From Meira nashicola (taxonomy: Eukaryota > Basidiomycota > Exobasidiomycetes > Exobasidiales > Brachybasidiaceae), in the NCBI GenBank assembly GCA_001600355.1, contig BCJU01000002.1:682001-746000 (forward strand): a stretch of DNA of 64,000 nt, in the 5' to 3' direction. This document shows, one piece after another, positions 20,381 to 31,523 of the stretch. Under the pieces are notes generated by a model. It made no database searches. It had not been told where the DNA came from and was given only the letters and a program-made list of their open reading frames with translations. Positions within the stretch are counted from its first letter, which is position 1; each line of letters starts with the position of its first letter. Both the position numbers and the translations under genes were made by a program.

Positions 20381-22615
20381 TCAAGCTTTCATTACTGATT
20401 GAGCGGCAGAAAGGAGTTGTTGATCAAAAGGTAGATTGTGCATTACCCCCAAAGCTCGCCTTTGAACGTGAATGGGTAAACGAGTAAAAGGGCCACCGAT
20501 TTTGCCGTATTTGGCATGTTCCGTACAGAAAAATGTTTGGAATGGTCTTATAAGTGTTTTGATCTCCTGCAAAACAAAAAAGTTGTCAGTAAATTGAAAA
20601 GAAAACGTCAAATACGAAATATTCAAACTCACAGATTGGGACAAATTATTATCAGCAGGACCACCATACCTTACCGATACTTGTCTTAACAACTCCAGAA
20701 TTTCATCACTCTCGATAGGATCTTTTGTGTTCAATTCCCAGAGATACTTCGGCAGAGAGACCGTTAGCCATTGGATGATTTTCGATCGACAAATTTCATC
20801 TTGCAAAATTCTAAAATGACCATTATATGATGAACAAGTAGGCAGGATCATCAGATGACCTAAGAACTTCGTCGATAATCTTCGTGTCGCATGATCTTTT
20901 AAAGGAATTGAATGCCAATGCTCGAGAAGACCCAAGATAAGATTTCGAGATCTATCATCGTCAAGTTTAGCCAGCAATAACCAAACTGTCGGTAAAATTG
21001 CAACAAATCTTGAACCATATAGCACCGTCTTTTCTGATTTAAATAAGTGGGCTATGTAACCATAAATCAGGTCAACGTGTGATTTACGTTGAGAATCTTT
21101 AATAGTTGTCACTGACGAATAAAGACCATGCAGCTCACAAAATGACAAATTTGTATCTAGCCAAGCTTCTTGTGCTTCACTCGTCTCCATAGAGCCAAAA
21201 GGGAAATGAGGTGCTATGCGATTGAGAAGTTTTGATAAATTTGAATACGATATACGGTCAGCGTTATGCAATCCACGCCAAAGTTGAAGAGAAACAGAGA
21301 TGACGAGTTTGATGATGGTGAAGCTAGTATTTCTGCCGCTATCCCTTTCCATTACATTGTTTGTCAAACGTTGATCAAGGATGGATGGTACAGCGTCCAA
21401 GAAACATGTTTGCAGTAATGGTACGAGAGAGCAAAATATCGTTTGTCGAGCTTGTGAGCCTGTAGATGACTCTGGGCTTGACAGCGATTCATGGGAATCT
21501 GATAGACTATTCCCAAGCAATCCAATCTCCTCAAAATTGTCGAATGATTGGGCAACAGAGTAAAATGATTCACGAGCGTTGAAATTTCCATTCTGACCTT
21601 GATTATCTGCAAAGAATGCTTCAAATTCCCCACCACACAACGGATCTGTCTTTTGATCAGACTTCGAGCTGGAAGGAGAAAAAGTTTGCAAGAATGAATT
21701 TTGTTCCGCTTCATCGCTCAAGGTTGATAATATCAACCAGCTTGGATAAGCATTAAGTTCAACATCCTTCTCCTTTGACAGGTTCGAAAGGCGATTTGAA
21801 GTACTTTCCTGCAGAGCAAAGCCGAGGAAACGTTCCAAGCTAGATAATATCACTAAGAGCGCGTGATTCGATAAATCTGTCGAGAGAATGGATGCTCTGG
21901 CATTGGATGAAGCATCAAATTGTGTTCTTGATTCCGTCATTGAAGAAAGAGGTATTCCTAAAAGCGAGAAATAACACTTCAATAGCCTAGCACCGAAATT
22001 CTGATCTACTTTTTGTGATTGTCCGACGTCCGATGTTGTATTTACGAATTCCTCCCATCCTACTACCATACTTTCTCCCAATGCTGTCAAAGAGATATTG
22101 AGAAATTTGACAGCATCAATTCGAATATCGGGAAAAATGTGAGACATTGAAGATGTGATGTGCAAAACGATTATGGATGTATAAGGTATTAAACGTTTAG
22201 CATTTATTCTAGCAATGTATGCAGTCCAAAATTGCATCAAAGCATTCCTTACGCTAATTTCATCGTCAGAAAGTAGTTTGACAATATTTCCTACAATTTT
22301 TGAAGGTATTAGAATTTTTAGAGATCTTTCATCTTGTAATAATTCGAGTAATCCATTGATTGCATCTCGACGAACATTAGCTGTAGGATGTCTCAATTGA
22401 CCTAAAAGATCTTCAAAATTTAAATTCCTTTTTGTAACAAGAACATTTTGACGATCACGAATGATACTCTGTTGTGGTAAAGCAATCGAACGAGCTTTAA
22501 AAGAAGTATTTGTTGAATTATTGGTTGGCTGTTTACCTTTTCCTAATTTCGTCTTGCGTTTATCGAAATCTTTTGCGATTTGTGAACGCGATTTGGCATT
22601 CTTGGTAGCTACCAT
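20381..22615 (-). CDS. IPI1: Pre-rRNA processing protein Ipi1 (TEX10-like)
   Basis: Component of the Rix1 (PELP1-TEX10-WDR18) complex, which acts in late 60S maturation and ITS2 processing in the nucleus. The N-terminus, with KDFDKRKTKLGKGK and NTSFKARSIALPQQS, is the diagnostic Ipi1/TEX10 signature; ARM/HEAT-type helices follow (LLGQLRHPTANVRRDAINGLLELL). A 66-nt stretch at 20567-20632 has a GTGAGT donor, a TTTACTGAC branch-like site and a TTGCAG acceptor, and is probably an intron. Because its length is a multiple of three and it has no in-frame stop, the gene also reads straight through: 744 residues unspliced, 722 spliced. Divergent from the Cqd1-like kinase gene. Confidence 0.85.
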   Translation of the reverse strand: MVATKNAKSRSQIAKDFDKRKTKLGKGKQPTNNSTNTSFKARSIALPQQSIIRDRQNVLVTKRNLNFEDLLGQLRHPTANVRRDAINGLLELLQDERSLKILIPSKIVGNIVKLLSDDEISVRNALMQFWTAYIARINAKRLIPYTSIIVLHITSSMSHIFPDIRIDAVKFLNISLTALGESMVVGWEEFVNTTSDVGQSQKVDQNFGARLLKCYFSLLGIPLSSMTESRTQFDASSNARASILSTDLSNHALLVILSSLERFLGFALQESTSNRLSNLSKEKDVELNAYPSWLILSTLSDEAEQNSFLQTFSPSSSKSDQKTDPLCGGEFEAFFADNQGQNGNFNARESFYSVAQSFDNFEEIGLLGNSLSDSHESLSSPESSTGSQARQTIFCSLVPLLQTCFLDAVPSILDQRLTNNVMERDSGRNTSFTIIKLVISVSLQLWRGLHNADRISYSNLSKLLNRIAPHFPFGSMETSEAQEAWLDTNLSFCELHGLYSSVTTIKDSQRKSHVDLIYGYIAHLFKSEKTVLYGSRFVAILPTVWLLLAKLDDDRSRNLILGLLEHWHSIPLKDHATRRLSTKFLGHLMILPTCSSYNGHFRILQDEICRSKIIQWLTVSLPKYLWELNTKDPIESDEILELLRQVSVRYGGPADNNLSQSVSLNISYLTFSFQFTDNFFVLQEIKTLIRPFQTFFCTEHAKYGKIGGPFTRLPIHVQRRALGVMHNLPFDQQLLSAAQSVMKA

Positions 22616-22978
22616 GTCGTTTTATTCTCTGGTTTCGATTGCTTGAGTTAAATATCCATCTTCAAGCAACAAGATGATGAATGATGCTTATCATGTATGC
22701 TGCATGCAATTCTTCCTAAACCCCCTTTTTCAAAAAAATAAAAAAGTTGCCGAGACACGTGCACTTTTGGATGCAAAGGGCGTAAGTCTACGCAGACCCG
22801 CCATGCATTCATTCAGGTGGAGGAAAGGCACAAAGTGAGGGCGAACAGCGAGACCCTAACCCAATCTGGTGTTATCGAGAGCCATACGTGAAAGTTATCA
22901 TCTATCTTTGTTTCATCATCGATCATACTTTCTTTCTTTATTTAGGGCTTTTAAGAATGTTAATGAAAAGTTCATACG
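22616..22978. promoter_or_regulatory. Divergent promoter region, IPI1 / CQD1
   Basis: 363 bp between divergent starts, with a locally G+C-richer block at about 22755-22860 (CACGTG at about 22757, and GCGTAAGTCTACGCAGACCCGCC). The CACGTG E-box is a plausible bHLH site. No gene seen. Confidence 0.4.
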
Positions 22979-25398
22979 ATGAATAGAATTGTACATCCAA
23001 ACAATCTAGCCGAGCTCCGAATTGGATCGGCGGCGGGAAGAAGTTTTGGATTAACAAGGTCAATAAGGTACCGAAAACTTCACTTTTCCACCGATCACGG
23101 AAAGTTTCATTCAATTTCGCACAGGTTAACAAAGAATGTAAACGATTCAAATTCCGCCTTTATATTCTCAAAAACAAATCAGATCAAATCGTTCACACGT
23201 CACAATCATAGTGCAACACAATTCTTAAATACACAAAATACAAATAATCAATCAAATTCAAAATGGTCAACCTCACAAATTCTTGCAATCGTCGGAGCGG
23301 GAACGGCAGCTATAACTCTTACGATCAAATATGGTAAAATGAGTAATCAATTATCCGCAGAAGCATCTTTTGATACAAAAGAAATTGATTCTGATGAAGA
23401 TTTTTCGCAATTTGCAAAATCGGTAGAAGAAATGGAATCGGAAGAAAAGCGAAGTCATGCAAATGTTATTGTTAGGTGGATCTATTCGATTCATGATAAT
23501 GTACAGCTATACGTTATCGAGCCTTTAGGAACAGCAAAACGATTTTTAGTTTTAGTTGCACTCTTTTTGCCCGTTATCATCACTACGCCAATGCTCTTTA
23601 TCGGTAGAAGAAGAGAAGGCGGTAGACGTAGAGGTAGAAAGATGGCAAAAGCAGAAGGTGGTACACGTTGGGGTGCATTGTGGTGGTATGGATTTTTAGT
23701 AAAACAGATGGAACGTGCTGGACCGACGTTTATCAAACTTGCTCAATGGGCTGGATCACGACAAGATTTATTCCCGAAAGAATTATGTGATCTTCTTGGA
23801 AAACTTCATTCGAACGGAAAGCCCCATTCTTTAGCTTATACGAAAAAAGTGATAGAACGTGTATTCGGTCGTCCTTGCGAAGAAGTTTTTGAAGATTTTC
23901 CAGATGAGCCATTAGGGATCGGTGCAGTTGCACAAGTGTATAAAGCCACTTTACGACCCGATCTTATTCCGCCTAAATATTTAGAACAAAAGCATAAAAG
24001 GTCAACAAGTCAATTATCCGATCAACTTGCACTTTCAGCTGATGATGAAAGACCACCACCAGTCATTCCAACAGCTTCAGTTGCAATTAAGATTTTACAT
24101 CCAAAAGCTCGTCGAACAATTACAAGAGATATTCGAATTATGACATTTTTTGCCAGCTTACTCAATCTTTTACCTGGTGCACAATGGTTATCTTTCCCAG
24201 AAGAAGTTGAAGTATTTTCGGAAATGATGTTCAGTCAATTAGATTTACGCAATGAAGCAGCAAATTTGGATCGATTTGAAAATAATTTTATCAAACGTGG
24301 TAGTGCGATCTCATTTCCAAGACCTTTGATCGGCTTTACATCAAAAGAGATTTTAATAGAAGAATACGAAGATGCTCTACCTTTGAAACATTTTTTGAAT
24401 TTAGGAGGAGCAGGATTTGATCATCGAATTGCAAATTTAGGTTTAGATGCATTTTTGGTGAGTGATAAAAGACTTCATAAAGATAGTATAAAAACTGACT
24501 CGATCTTTCTTTCTTTTAATCATTTGCACAGAGTATGTTGCTTTTGGATAATTTCACACATGCAGATTTGCATCCGGGCAATATTATGATCAAATTTTAT
24601 CGTCCTACAACGAAATCATTATTGAGACATCTGTTCACAAGAATTTTATCCAAATTTGAAAAAGATTACGCTTCTGGATCTTCAACAACACTTTCTTCAA
24701 TTGACGATCAAACTGAGAAATCAGTCGTTCATGATTTGATGAAAGTTAGACATGATCAAGATGCTTGGCTTGATGAATTGGAACGATTAGACGAACTTGG
24801 TTATCAACCTGAATTGGTATTTTTGGATGCAGGATTAACCGTTCAACTTTCACCATCAAATCGAAAAAACTTCTTGGAATTGTTTAGTGCGGTTGCCGAA
24901 TTTGATGGAGCTTTAGCCGGTCATTTGATGGTAGAACGTTGTCGAACGCCTGAATTGGTAATTGATGAAGATACTTTTGCTTTGAAAATGCAAGATTTGG
25001 TTTTAAGCGTAAAAAGTAAAACGTTCAGTTTAGCAAAAATCAAAATTGGAGATGTTTTAAGTCAAGTTTTAGCTGCAGTTCGTGAACATCACGTTAAAAT
25101 GGAAGCAGATTTCGTCAATACAGTCATTTCAATTTTATTATTAGAAGGTATAGGAAGACAATTAGATCCTCAAATGGATCTTTTCAAATCTGCTTTACCG
25201 ATCTTGCGTAATTTAGGTAGAGAAATGGCAATGCAAGAAGGTGGCGGAATGTTAGCACATAGACATGATATCAAAAATTTATCTCCAATGATCAAATTAT
25301 GGTTTTGGATGGAAGCACGTTCTTGGCTTTTAGGCGTAGCAGATCGTGCAAGTGTTGATGCATTTGTTCGATACGATTGGTTATCAACATCTGCTTGA
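22979..25398 (+). CDS. Mitochondrial UbiB/ABC1-family kinase, Cqd1 (ADCK2)-like
   Basis: Atypical kinase-like protein of the inner mitochondrial membrane; the yeast relatives Cqd1/Cqd2 influence coenzyme Q distribution and lipid homeostasis. Exons 22979-24457 and 24532-25398, joined across a 74-nt intron (GTGAGT...CAG), give 781 residues. The N-terminus is basic and Ser/Asn-rich (likely presequence), with hydrophobic segments near residues 98-115 and 190-210. The UbiB core contains GPTFIKLAQWAGSRQDLFP (the family's KxGQ motif, here KLAQ), PLGIGAVAQVYKATL (Ala-rich nucleotide loop), VAIKILHP, NFTHADLHPGNIM (catalytic loop, across the splice site) and VFLDAGLTVQL (metal-binding Asp). The HSNGKPHSL region and insertions point to the ADCK2/Cqd1 branch rather than Coq8. 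Confidence 0.85.
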
Positions 25399-26285
25399 AT
25401 GAAAAGGATAATAGATACGTATTTCAAACTATGATTATTAATTCGCATAGATTGTATAGGTATAAACTTGCAATTTGAATAAATGAACTGATACATCGAT
25501 AATGAGTTGCGTTTAATTGTTAGAACTATTCATTCGGCTTTGATTCAATCTGCTTGTATGAAGAGTCGTTCCACTGTTGAACATTGTAGTCGGTCCATCA
25601 ATAGGTTCTCTAACTGTCGAAATTTAAATGATACAAACATACATTATCGCTTGAGTTGAATATAGAGAAAGAAGGTTTTATTTCATCCTTGACAAGACCA
25701 TCTTGAAGTCAGACACATGTCATTTAGAATATTCGTGCATGTCGTTCCTTTTGAACATTCTCGAATTGGAACCAGGCAGGAATACATCACCATATAGTTC
25801 ACCAACAAGAACCTATGCGAAGTTCTTCAGCACTTGAATCTGAGCAACTGGTCCAGAAATTAGTGTATGGTAGGGATCATGTCAATTCGGTCAACCTTGA
25901 TCTGATATGTGACTTGAACCTAATTTGCTTGGTGGGAAGGAACAAAAGATCAAGGGTTAACGAATAGACTGCCGATCTTAATTTTACAGCAATCTCCAAT
26001 CATTCTTTCTATCCAGCCAAATTTGCTTATAGAAGTCATAATGACTACCACTTTTGAAACAATTCAAGAACATACTTTGATTTTGTCGTCGGATGATGGA
26101 TGGATGTTTATCACGTGTACATCCCTGCCTAGTTTGAGCGCGAATACTCTCGTCAAACTTCAAAAACTATTTTTGATCACTCTCAATCACTATCGTGTCA
26201 TGAAAGTGTATATAAAATATCGAGAATATATATATGTACAAAGTATTTACAGCGAAAGTGTAGTGTAATAACCATTTGAATGACC
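25399..26285. other. Gene-free stretch between convergent CQD1 and SRE1
   Basis: 887 bp between two stop codons, the longest convergent spacing in the window. Several short open stretches occur on the minus strand (for example around 25780-25960) but they are broken by stops and lack good donor sites. I see no supportable gene, RNA or repeat; it may hold long 3' untranslated regions. Confidence 0.4.
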
Positions 26286-29200
26286 TCACAATGTCCATTC
26301 AACGCCAGAATCGCTATTCTCATCAGGTTGCAATAACTTTTCTTTAGAAAATTCACCACCACTTGCAGCACGTTTACCTAAGACTGCCAAAATATCCGTT
26401 AAAGTGTCTAAAGCATCATCAAAATTATGTTGAGCAGCAAGTTTAGCATTTGATTCATTTATTAATGAACCTGCTTCGCTTACCGTAACAGATGGAGCGG
26501 TAGATAAAGTTGATGCTAAGCTATCCCTGTGACTGGATTGATATTGTTTCGCATAAATGGTACTTGCTTCTTTCAATTCAACTAAAGATTCTTCTGTCAA
26601 AATTGGTCTACAAGAACGTGCGCTTGCTAAAAGTCGACGAATAGAAATTGTACTTTGAGCGATCTTGTTACCATCTGTCTTTGTAGAATCTTCGGATAAG
26701 TATGTTGAAAGCGTACGCAAGAAAGAAAGCCAAGAAAGTGTTGCAGCAGCTAAAGCATCTGCTTCATTCATTGGTACAGCGCCAACAGATAAGGAATTTT
26801 GTAAAACGTCTGCAATTTCTACTTCACCTTCTTCTTCTTTGCCTTTTTGTAATAACGCTTCTTCACCTAATACCATTGAAATAAAAGCTTTTGCACAAGC
26901 GGGCATTGCGAGTACTTCTTCTTCTCCAGTTCGAACAAGCGCAACAGCAACATCTTTTGCTACAGATGCATTGCCTAACAATAAAGCCCAAGTTCCAAAA
27001 GTGACGTTGCAAATGATTTGTAATCTTGGACAACGTGGTGCTGTTAATGTCAATCTTGTGATTTGACTGGTCAATCTATCGCGATCACCTAGATCGTTCA
27101 AGATAGGTAAAGCAATTTTGACGTCCGCATGATGTTTAACGAAATCAGCGCAAGTAGGAGAACGAGAAAGATCATCGCTTTGCTCACTTGAAGCTGGACT
27201 GCTTGGACATGTGGTCTTTGCGATTTGACATAATAAAGTACTCCAAATAGTGGCCAATTCTTTGCTATGTTGACTTGCGGCAATACAAAGTAATGGAGAT
27301 ACCATCGTTGCACGAGTATTTGAATCACTATGATGAGAAAAGAAAGAAGCAATTTGGGTAGGAATAGGGCAAAGAGACACAGCATCGATAAGCGATAATT
27401 CCAAAACGGGATCTAACCATCGATCGGTAACTTGAGTGACATTATTTTCATCTACACCTCCATCTGCAGCCAACAAACGACATCTTCTTGCCATTGTCCA
27501 ATAACGATCGGCAAATGAAGTAACAATTGCGTTAGAACTTGAAGCACGAACCAAAGCGATAGCCAAAGTACCATAAACACGTGCAGGGTGTAAGAGAGGT
27601 AGACCGGATTGCGAACCAAATCCGACGAAAGAAGAAGTTGAAACGGTGAGAAGGGTGTGCATTCGTGCAAGAAGGCTTCTTTGTGCCAAAGGACCTAAAC
27701 TCGTTTCCAATTCTAATAACCTTGACCAAATAGCTGCACGTTCTTCATCGTGAGATCTTTTGACCCTTTGTGACAATCCTGAACGATAAAAGATCTCCTT
27801 CACACTCAAGGATACCAAGCTCAAACTACTTCCAACAACTCCTGTTGGAGCTCTAACGAATTTACGCATAGCAAGATCGACTTGATGTGGACTAGATGCC
27901 GAATCAGCCAAAACCATTAACATCTTTTTACGTTCCAATGCGATCAAGGCTTCATTTTCTTGAATATAAACTGGCTTGTTTGCTGATTGACGACGCTTCT
28001 TTCCCATCTTTTCAGGTTCTTGCTTTGGTAAGAAGCTAGAAATTATTGGCCAAAAGATGAAAACGAGACATGCGATAAGTGTTGCACCACGTAAAACTTC
28101 AACGATCAAAAGGTGATGTGGAACATGATCAAAGTGATGTGGTTCATGTGCAAGTGTTCCAAATTTAACATTTGTTGCTTGCATACCACGTTTGAGCAAT
28201 TGATGACTTGCTCCGATCACTCTACCACTTGAAGCACGTAAAACATGATGAGCATGACTAGCGGGAGAATAGGATGAACTTGTTGTTGCTGCTTGTTCGT
28301 TGTGCAAGATTTCTGCTCCACCTCCAAGAACGCTGAAGCCCATAAAGAGACCCATAACGTAACGTGAAGATGAAGATCTATTTGAAGCAGGAGAACGAGA
28401 GATTTTGTTCTGTTCCAATTCATCTTCTTCATCATCTTCGTCTTCATCATCTCCGATATCCAAACTATCATCTTCTAAAGCGAATGCAGCACGTGCGATA
28501 GCCTCTTGTTCAGCAACAACACGTTCCATTTCACCTTGCCATAAGTCTAACAATTCTTCACCTCCTTCCAAACTTCTGATCAATTCACGTAATCCTGCAA
28601 CTTCAGATACTAATCTAGTCTCACGTCCTTTCAAATAGCGAATATACTCCGTTGCTTTACCCAAAATTGTTGCTTTGTTCAACTTTGTTGCAGCTGGAAC
28701 ACCATCAACAAGATCTTCTGGAGGTGCTTCTTTTCCTCTTCTGGTAGGACGTTTAGGTCGTAATTCATGCAAAGCAGGTACAGCATTTCTAAGTGCAGCA
28801 ATGCGTGCGTTAATATTGTTTCTGTATCGACGTTCGATTGCGTTATGAGCAACTTTCTTCTCGCTTTTGATGATAGGTGCACCGTTGGAGGAAGAACCGA
28901 TACCATTGTTCATCAAACCTGCGTTGGATCTGTTGGATTTGTTTTGTTCTTCTAATTTTGCCGTTTGTGCTTTCATTTCTTGTTCTGCACGCTTCTTTGC
29001 TTTCAATCGTTCAATGGCTGCTAAAGCTGTCGCATTACTTCCAACTTCCATTCGAGGCATGAATGAAGTCGCACCTTGCATTGCACCATACAATGGTACA
29101 GCGGACTGTTGTGGTTGTGCAGCAGCTTCTTTTGCTGACAATTTTCTCGGTCTCTTGTTGTTTGATTGCACGTTGGATTGCATTTGTTCGTGCAAGAGCT

Positions 29201-30305
29201 CGTCATTCGATGTAGGAGGCATTGGTGCAGATCGTTTTCTTGCATCAACAGAAGCATCTATTGGATATTGTTGCATCTGCGCTTGTTGATTGAATAAACC
29301 GTTGAAATTGGATTGCATTCCATTTGGCGCTTGGAAGTTGAATTGTTGATTGTCAGAAGCGAAAGATTGCATGGGCATCTGTGGATTGGCATTCATTGTT
29401 CCGTTGATGTTCATTGGTGGAGCGATGTTATGATTACCGTGCATTGCCATATGTTGCGCCATAATGTGTGGCGGGATATTGTTGTTCGACATTGAATGTG
29501 GGGAGAACTTTTGTTGATCTTGCATTTGATGTCCACTCTGATTGGCGATTGTATTCATAAAGAAGTTTATAGCCCCTGCATCCATCAATCCAGGTTGTTG
29601 TCCTTGTCCATAATCGTATTGATTCGGCATTCCCTCTTGCTTTAAATGAGTCAAATGTAATGCGGATCCTTTTTGATCCCCCTCAGGCGGAGTTGGAAAT
29701 CCTCCGAAAGGCATGCCATTGCCACTGGCAGTACTACTACTGCTTATACTTCCACCGTGAATGAAATCATGTAAACTTTGATAACCCGTAGAACTGACTG
29801 GACTTAGACTGCTGTATCGTCCTGCTTCATCACCTGATATGCTTCCTTGATTAGGCTGTGGAGGAGATTGTGAATGGAAACTTGCGCCACTTGTACTTGA
29901 CATAGAATGTGAGACGTCCTCCAAAGGTGTCGATAATAAATTTCTCAAGAATTGTTCTTGATCATCTTGCCATTGCGTTTGATCTTGGGGTGAAATCATT
30001 CCACTTTCGTTCAAACTTCTTTCTGTTTTAATTTGTTGACTGGGCGAGAAGCCTAAATGCTGTTGTGCTGCCATCATTTCTGCGTGCGAAAGACCTTTAT
30101 GCGAAGAAGCATATAATGTTGAAGTGTTTGATGTAGCTGAATGAAGCTGTGATCGTCTTTGTATTTCCGCTAAATGTTCTCGATATGCTTTCGCTATTTG
30201 TTCTGAAGATTGAATTTGTTGGTCGTGATGATGTTGATGAGTAAAAGATTGAACCTCTTCTTGATTTCGCTTGAGAACGGATGGAAACTCTGTCAAAGCG
30301 GCCAT
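26286..30305 (-). CDS. SRE1: Sterol regulatory element-binding protein (Sre1-like bHLH factor)
   Basis: Membrane-bound transcription factor; in fungi its relatives are released by proteolysis when sterol or oxygen is low and induce ergosterol genes. The start is the ATG at 30305 (1,339 residues). The N-terminal half is Gln/Ser/Asn/Met-rich, an activation-type region. The bHLH-zip lies at about residues 485-585: AHNAIERRYRNNINARI, with the Tyr that distinguishes SREBP from other bHLH proteins, a lysine/arginine-rich loop, LNKATILGKATEYIRYLKG, then a short zipper. Two hydrophobic segments follow at about 648-665 and 735-755, with a ~75-residue luminal loop between, and then a long C-terminal regulatory domain with a helical pattern (SLLARMHTLL, LAIALVRASS). 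Intronless. Its upstream region is the longest in the window. Confidence 0.92.
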   Translation of the reverse strand: MAALTEFPSVLKRNQEEVQSFTHQHHHDQQIQSSEQIAKAYREHLAEIQRRSQLHSATSNTSTLYASSHKGLSHAEMMAAQQHLGFSPSQQIKTERSLNESGMISPQDQTQWQDDQEQFLRNLLSTPLEDVSHSMSSTSGASFHSQSPPQPNQGSISGDEAGRYSSLSPVSSTGYQSLHDFIHGGSISSSSTASGNGMPFGGFPTPPEGDQKGSALHLTHLKQEGMPNQYDYGQGQQPGLMDAGAINFFMNTIANQSGHQMQDQQKFSPHSMSNNNIPPHIMAQHMAMHGNHNIAPPMNINGTMNANPQMPMQSFASDNQQFNFQAPNGMQSNFNGLFNQQAQMQQYPIDASVDARKRSAPMPPTSNDELLHEQMQSNVQSNNKRPRKLSAKEAAAQPQQSAVPLYGAMQGATSFMPRMEVGSNATALAAIERLKAKKRAEQEMKAQTAKLEEQNKSNRSNAGLMNNGIGSSSNGAPIIKSEKKVAHNAIERRYRNNINARIAALRNAVPALHELRPKRPTRRGKEAPPEDLVDGVPAATKLNKATILGKATEYIRYLKGRETRLVSEVAGLRELIRSLEGGEELLDLWQGEMERVVAEQEAIARAAFALEDDSLDIGDDEDEDDEEDELEQNKISRSPASNRSSSSRYVMGLFMGFSVLGGGAEILHNEQAATTSSSYSPASHAHHVLRASSGRVIGASHQLLKRGMQATNVKFGTLAHEPHHFDHVPHHLLIVEVLRGATLIACLVFIFWPIISSFLPKQEPEKMGKKRRQSANKPVYIQENEALIALERKKMLMVLADSASSPHQVDLAMRKFVRAPTGVVGSSLSLVSLSVKEIFYRSGLSQRVKRSHDEERAAIWSRLLELETSLGPLAQRSLLARMHTLLTVSTSSFVGFGSQSGLPLLHPARVYGTLAIALVRASSSNAIVTSFADRYWTMARRCRLLAADGGVDENNVTQVTDRWLDPVLELSLIDAVSLCPIPTQIASFFSHHSDSNTRATMVSPLLCIAASQHSKELATIWSTLLCQIAKTTCPSSPASSEQSDDLSRSPTCADFVKHHADVKIALPILNDLGDRDRLTSQITRLTLTAPRCPRLQIICNVTFGTWALLLGNASVAKDVAVALVRTGEEEVLAMPACAKAFISMVLGEEALLQKGKEEEGEVEIADVLQNSLSVGAVPMNEADALAAATLSWLSFLRTLSTYLSEDSTKTDGNKIAQSTISIRRLLASARSCRPILTEESLVELKEASTIYAKQYQSSHRDSLASTLSTAPSVTVSEAGSLINESNAKLAAQHNFDDALDTLTDILAVLGKRAASGGEFSKEKLLQPDENSDSGVEWTL

Positions 30306-31523
30306 ATTGCAAGCTTTAAACAACGGAGGTATAAATGCCGATCAATAATAAATGCAGTGTTATGACCTTAATTTCCTTCCTTCAATTGTCCAAACAATTC
30401 GATCAAAATTGAGATCCTAGAGGGCTAATGAAAGGAATAAGAGAAATCAATGATGCACCTCGAATACGCTATCACTAGATAGTTCTAAGCTTATGCAGAA
30501 AGGAAAAGGACAAACTGTCTGCCCACTTTATTATGATTGATGAAAATAGGGAGTGAGATCATTCGACAATCTCCCTGTTTGATAATACAAATTAGTCTCG
30601 TCTGAATGTATGTTTGTAGGATGATCATGGCGATACCGTCAAAGTGCTGATGTCCCGGCTCAAACAAAAAGTGAAATGAATAATTTAACACGCATCATAC
30701 TGTTCTTATGCCTCATTCTCACTCTTCTCCGCGGATGGAACCACTTCTTCGAATGGCCTGATTTTTTGACTTTCTTATTGTTCACTGACAAGATGTATGC
30801 ATCCGGTGATTGAAAAATTCCTAGGGCCTGTGCAGCGTGCCTTATTTTATGTGGCGCGAGGGTGAAAAAATAAAAATCTACAAGAAATGCCAAAAGCCGT
30901 TTAACATAGTGCACGTGACTGTAACTGAAAATTAAAAATGTGTAAATCCAGTTTCTTTCGCGTAGTCTAACTTTTTTTTTCTCTCGCGTTTAATATGAAC
31001 AACTTCTTCTTTCCGCTATCCAACATCCTATTTCACTTTATTCAAGTTATTGATCAGACATGGCGACCATTTTTGTGTGCAATCTTGTGTGGTATATTCA
31101 GCTGTGATAAAGAAGGCATTTAATATGAAGAAAATCTACTTTTAATTCCCCTTCCCCTCACCTTTACGGGGCTATTCTGCCCGCATGATTTAATCCTAAT
31201 CATAGCGGTTCCTGGTGAAGCCCCAACATCAAACACTCGATGGTTGTATTGAAGTATGGAAGTCTGGTCTGAAACGATTGACCTTAGTTTCCTTTTTTGA
31301 TGCCTTGACCTTTGAGTCTTTATTAAAAGTCAAGTTGGGTTATCGAGAACATCTTTTTTATCCAAATTATGCATTTATAATCAATCTTTGAATGCGATAT
31401 AATGTGTACACCTGAAACGTATGAACAGAATGGAAGTCTAATTTTGTGAAAAGGAAAAGATGGAAGCATTGAAATACTCTGCTTTCATCGATGAAATGAG
31501 ATTAAGAATAAAGATTGCAATTT
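30306..31523. promoter_or_regulatory. Long region upstream of SRE1 and 3' of the GDP-mannose transporter gene
   Basis: 1,218 bp with no convincing gene. A CACGTG E-box lies at about 30912-30917, roughly 600 bp upstream of the SRE1 start, and long T runs occur at about 30970-30981. SREBP-type factors can bind E-boxes, so self-regulation is possible but not shown. Short open frames here begin with GTG or TTG and have no coding character. Confidence 0.4.

Noticed and set aside
25500..26040. Patchy open reading stretches on the minus strand between CQD1 and SRE1 (a 28-30-codon run near 25800 and an ATG-led run at 26039), suggestive of a broken gene or relic
   Set aside because: Runs are no longer than chance, are split by stops in several frames, and there are no GTGAGT/GTAAGT donors like those in every real intron of the window; only a weak GTATGT was seen.
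26023..26268. 81-codon frame on the plus strand near the SRE1 stop
   Set aside because: No recognisable features and it sits in the likely 3' untranslated region of two convergent genes.
30660..30914. Open frame of 84 codons on the minus strand upstream of SRE1
   Set aside because: Begins with GTG, no recognisable domain, crosses the E-box; most likely chance.
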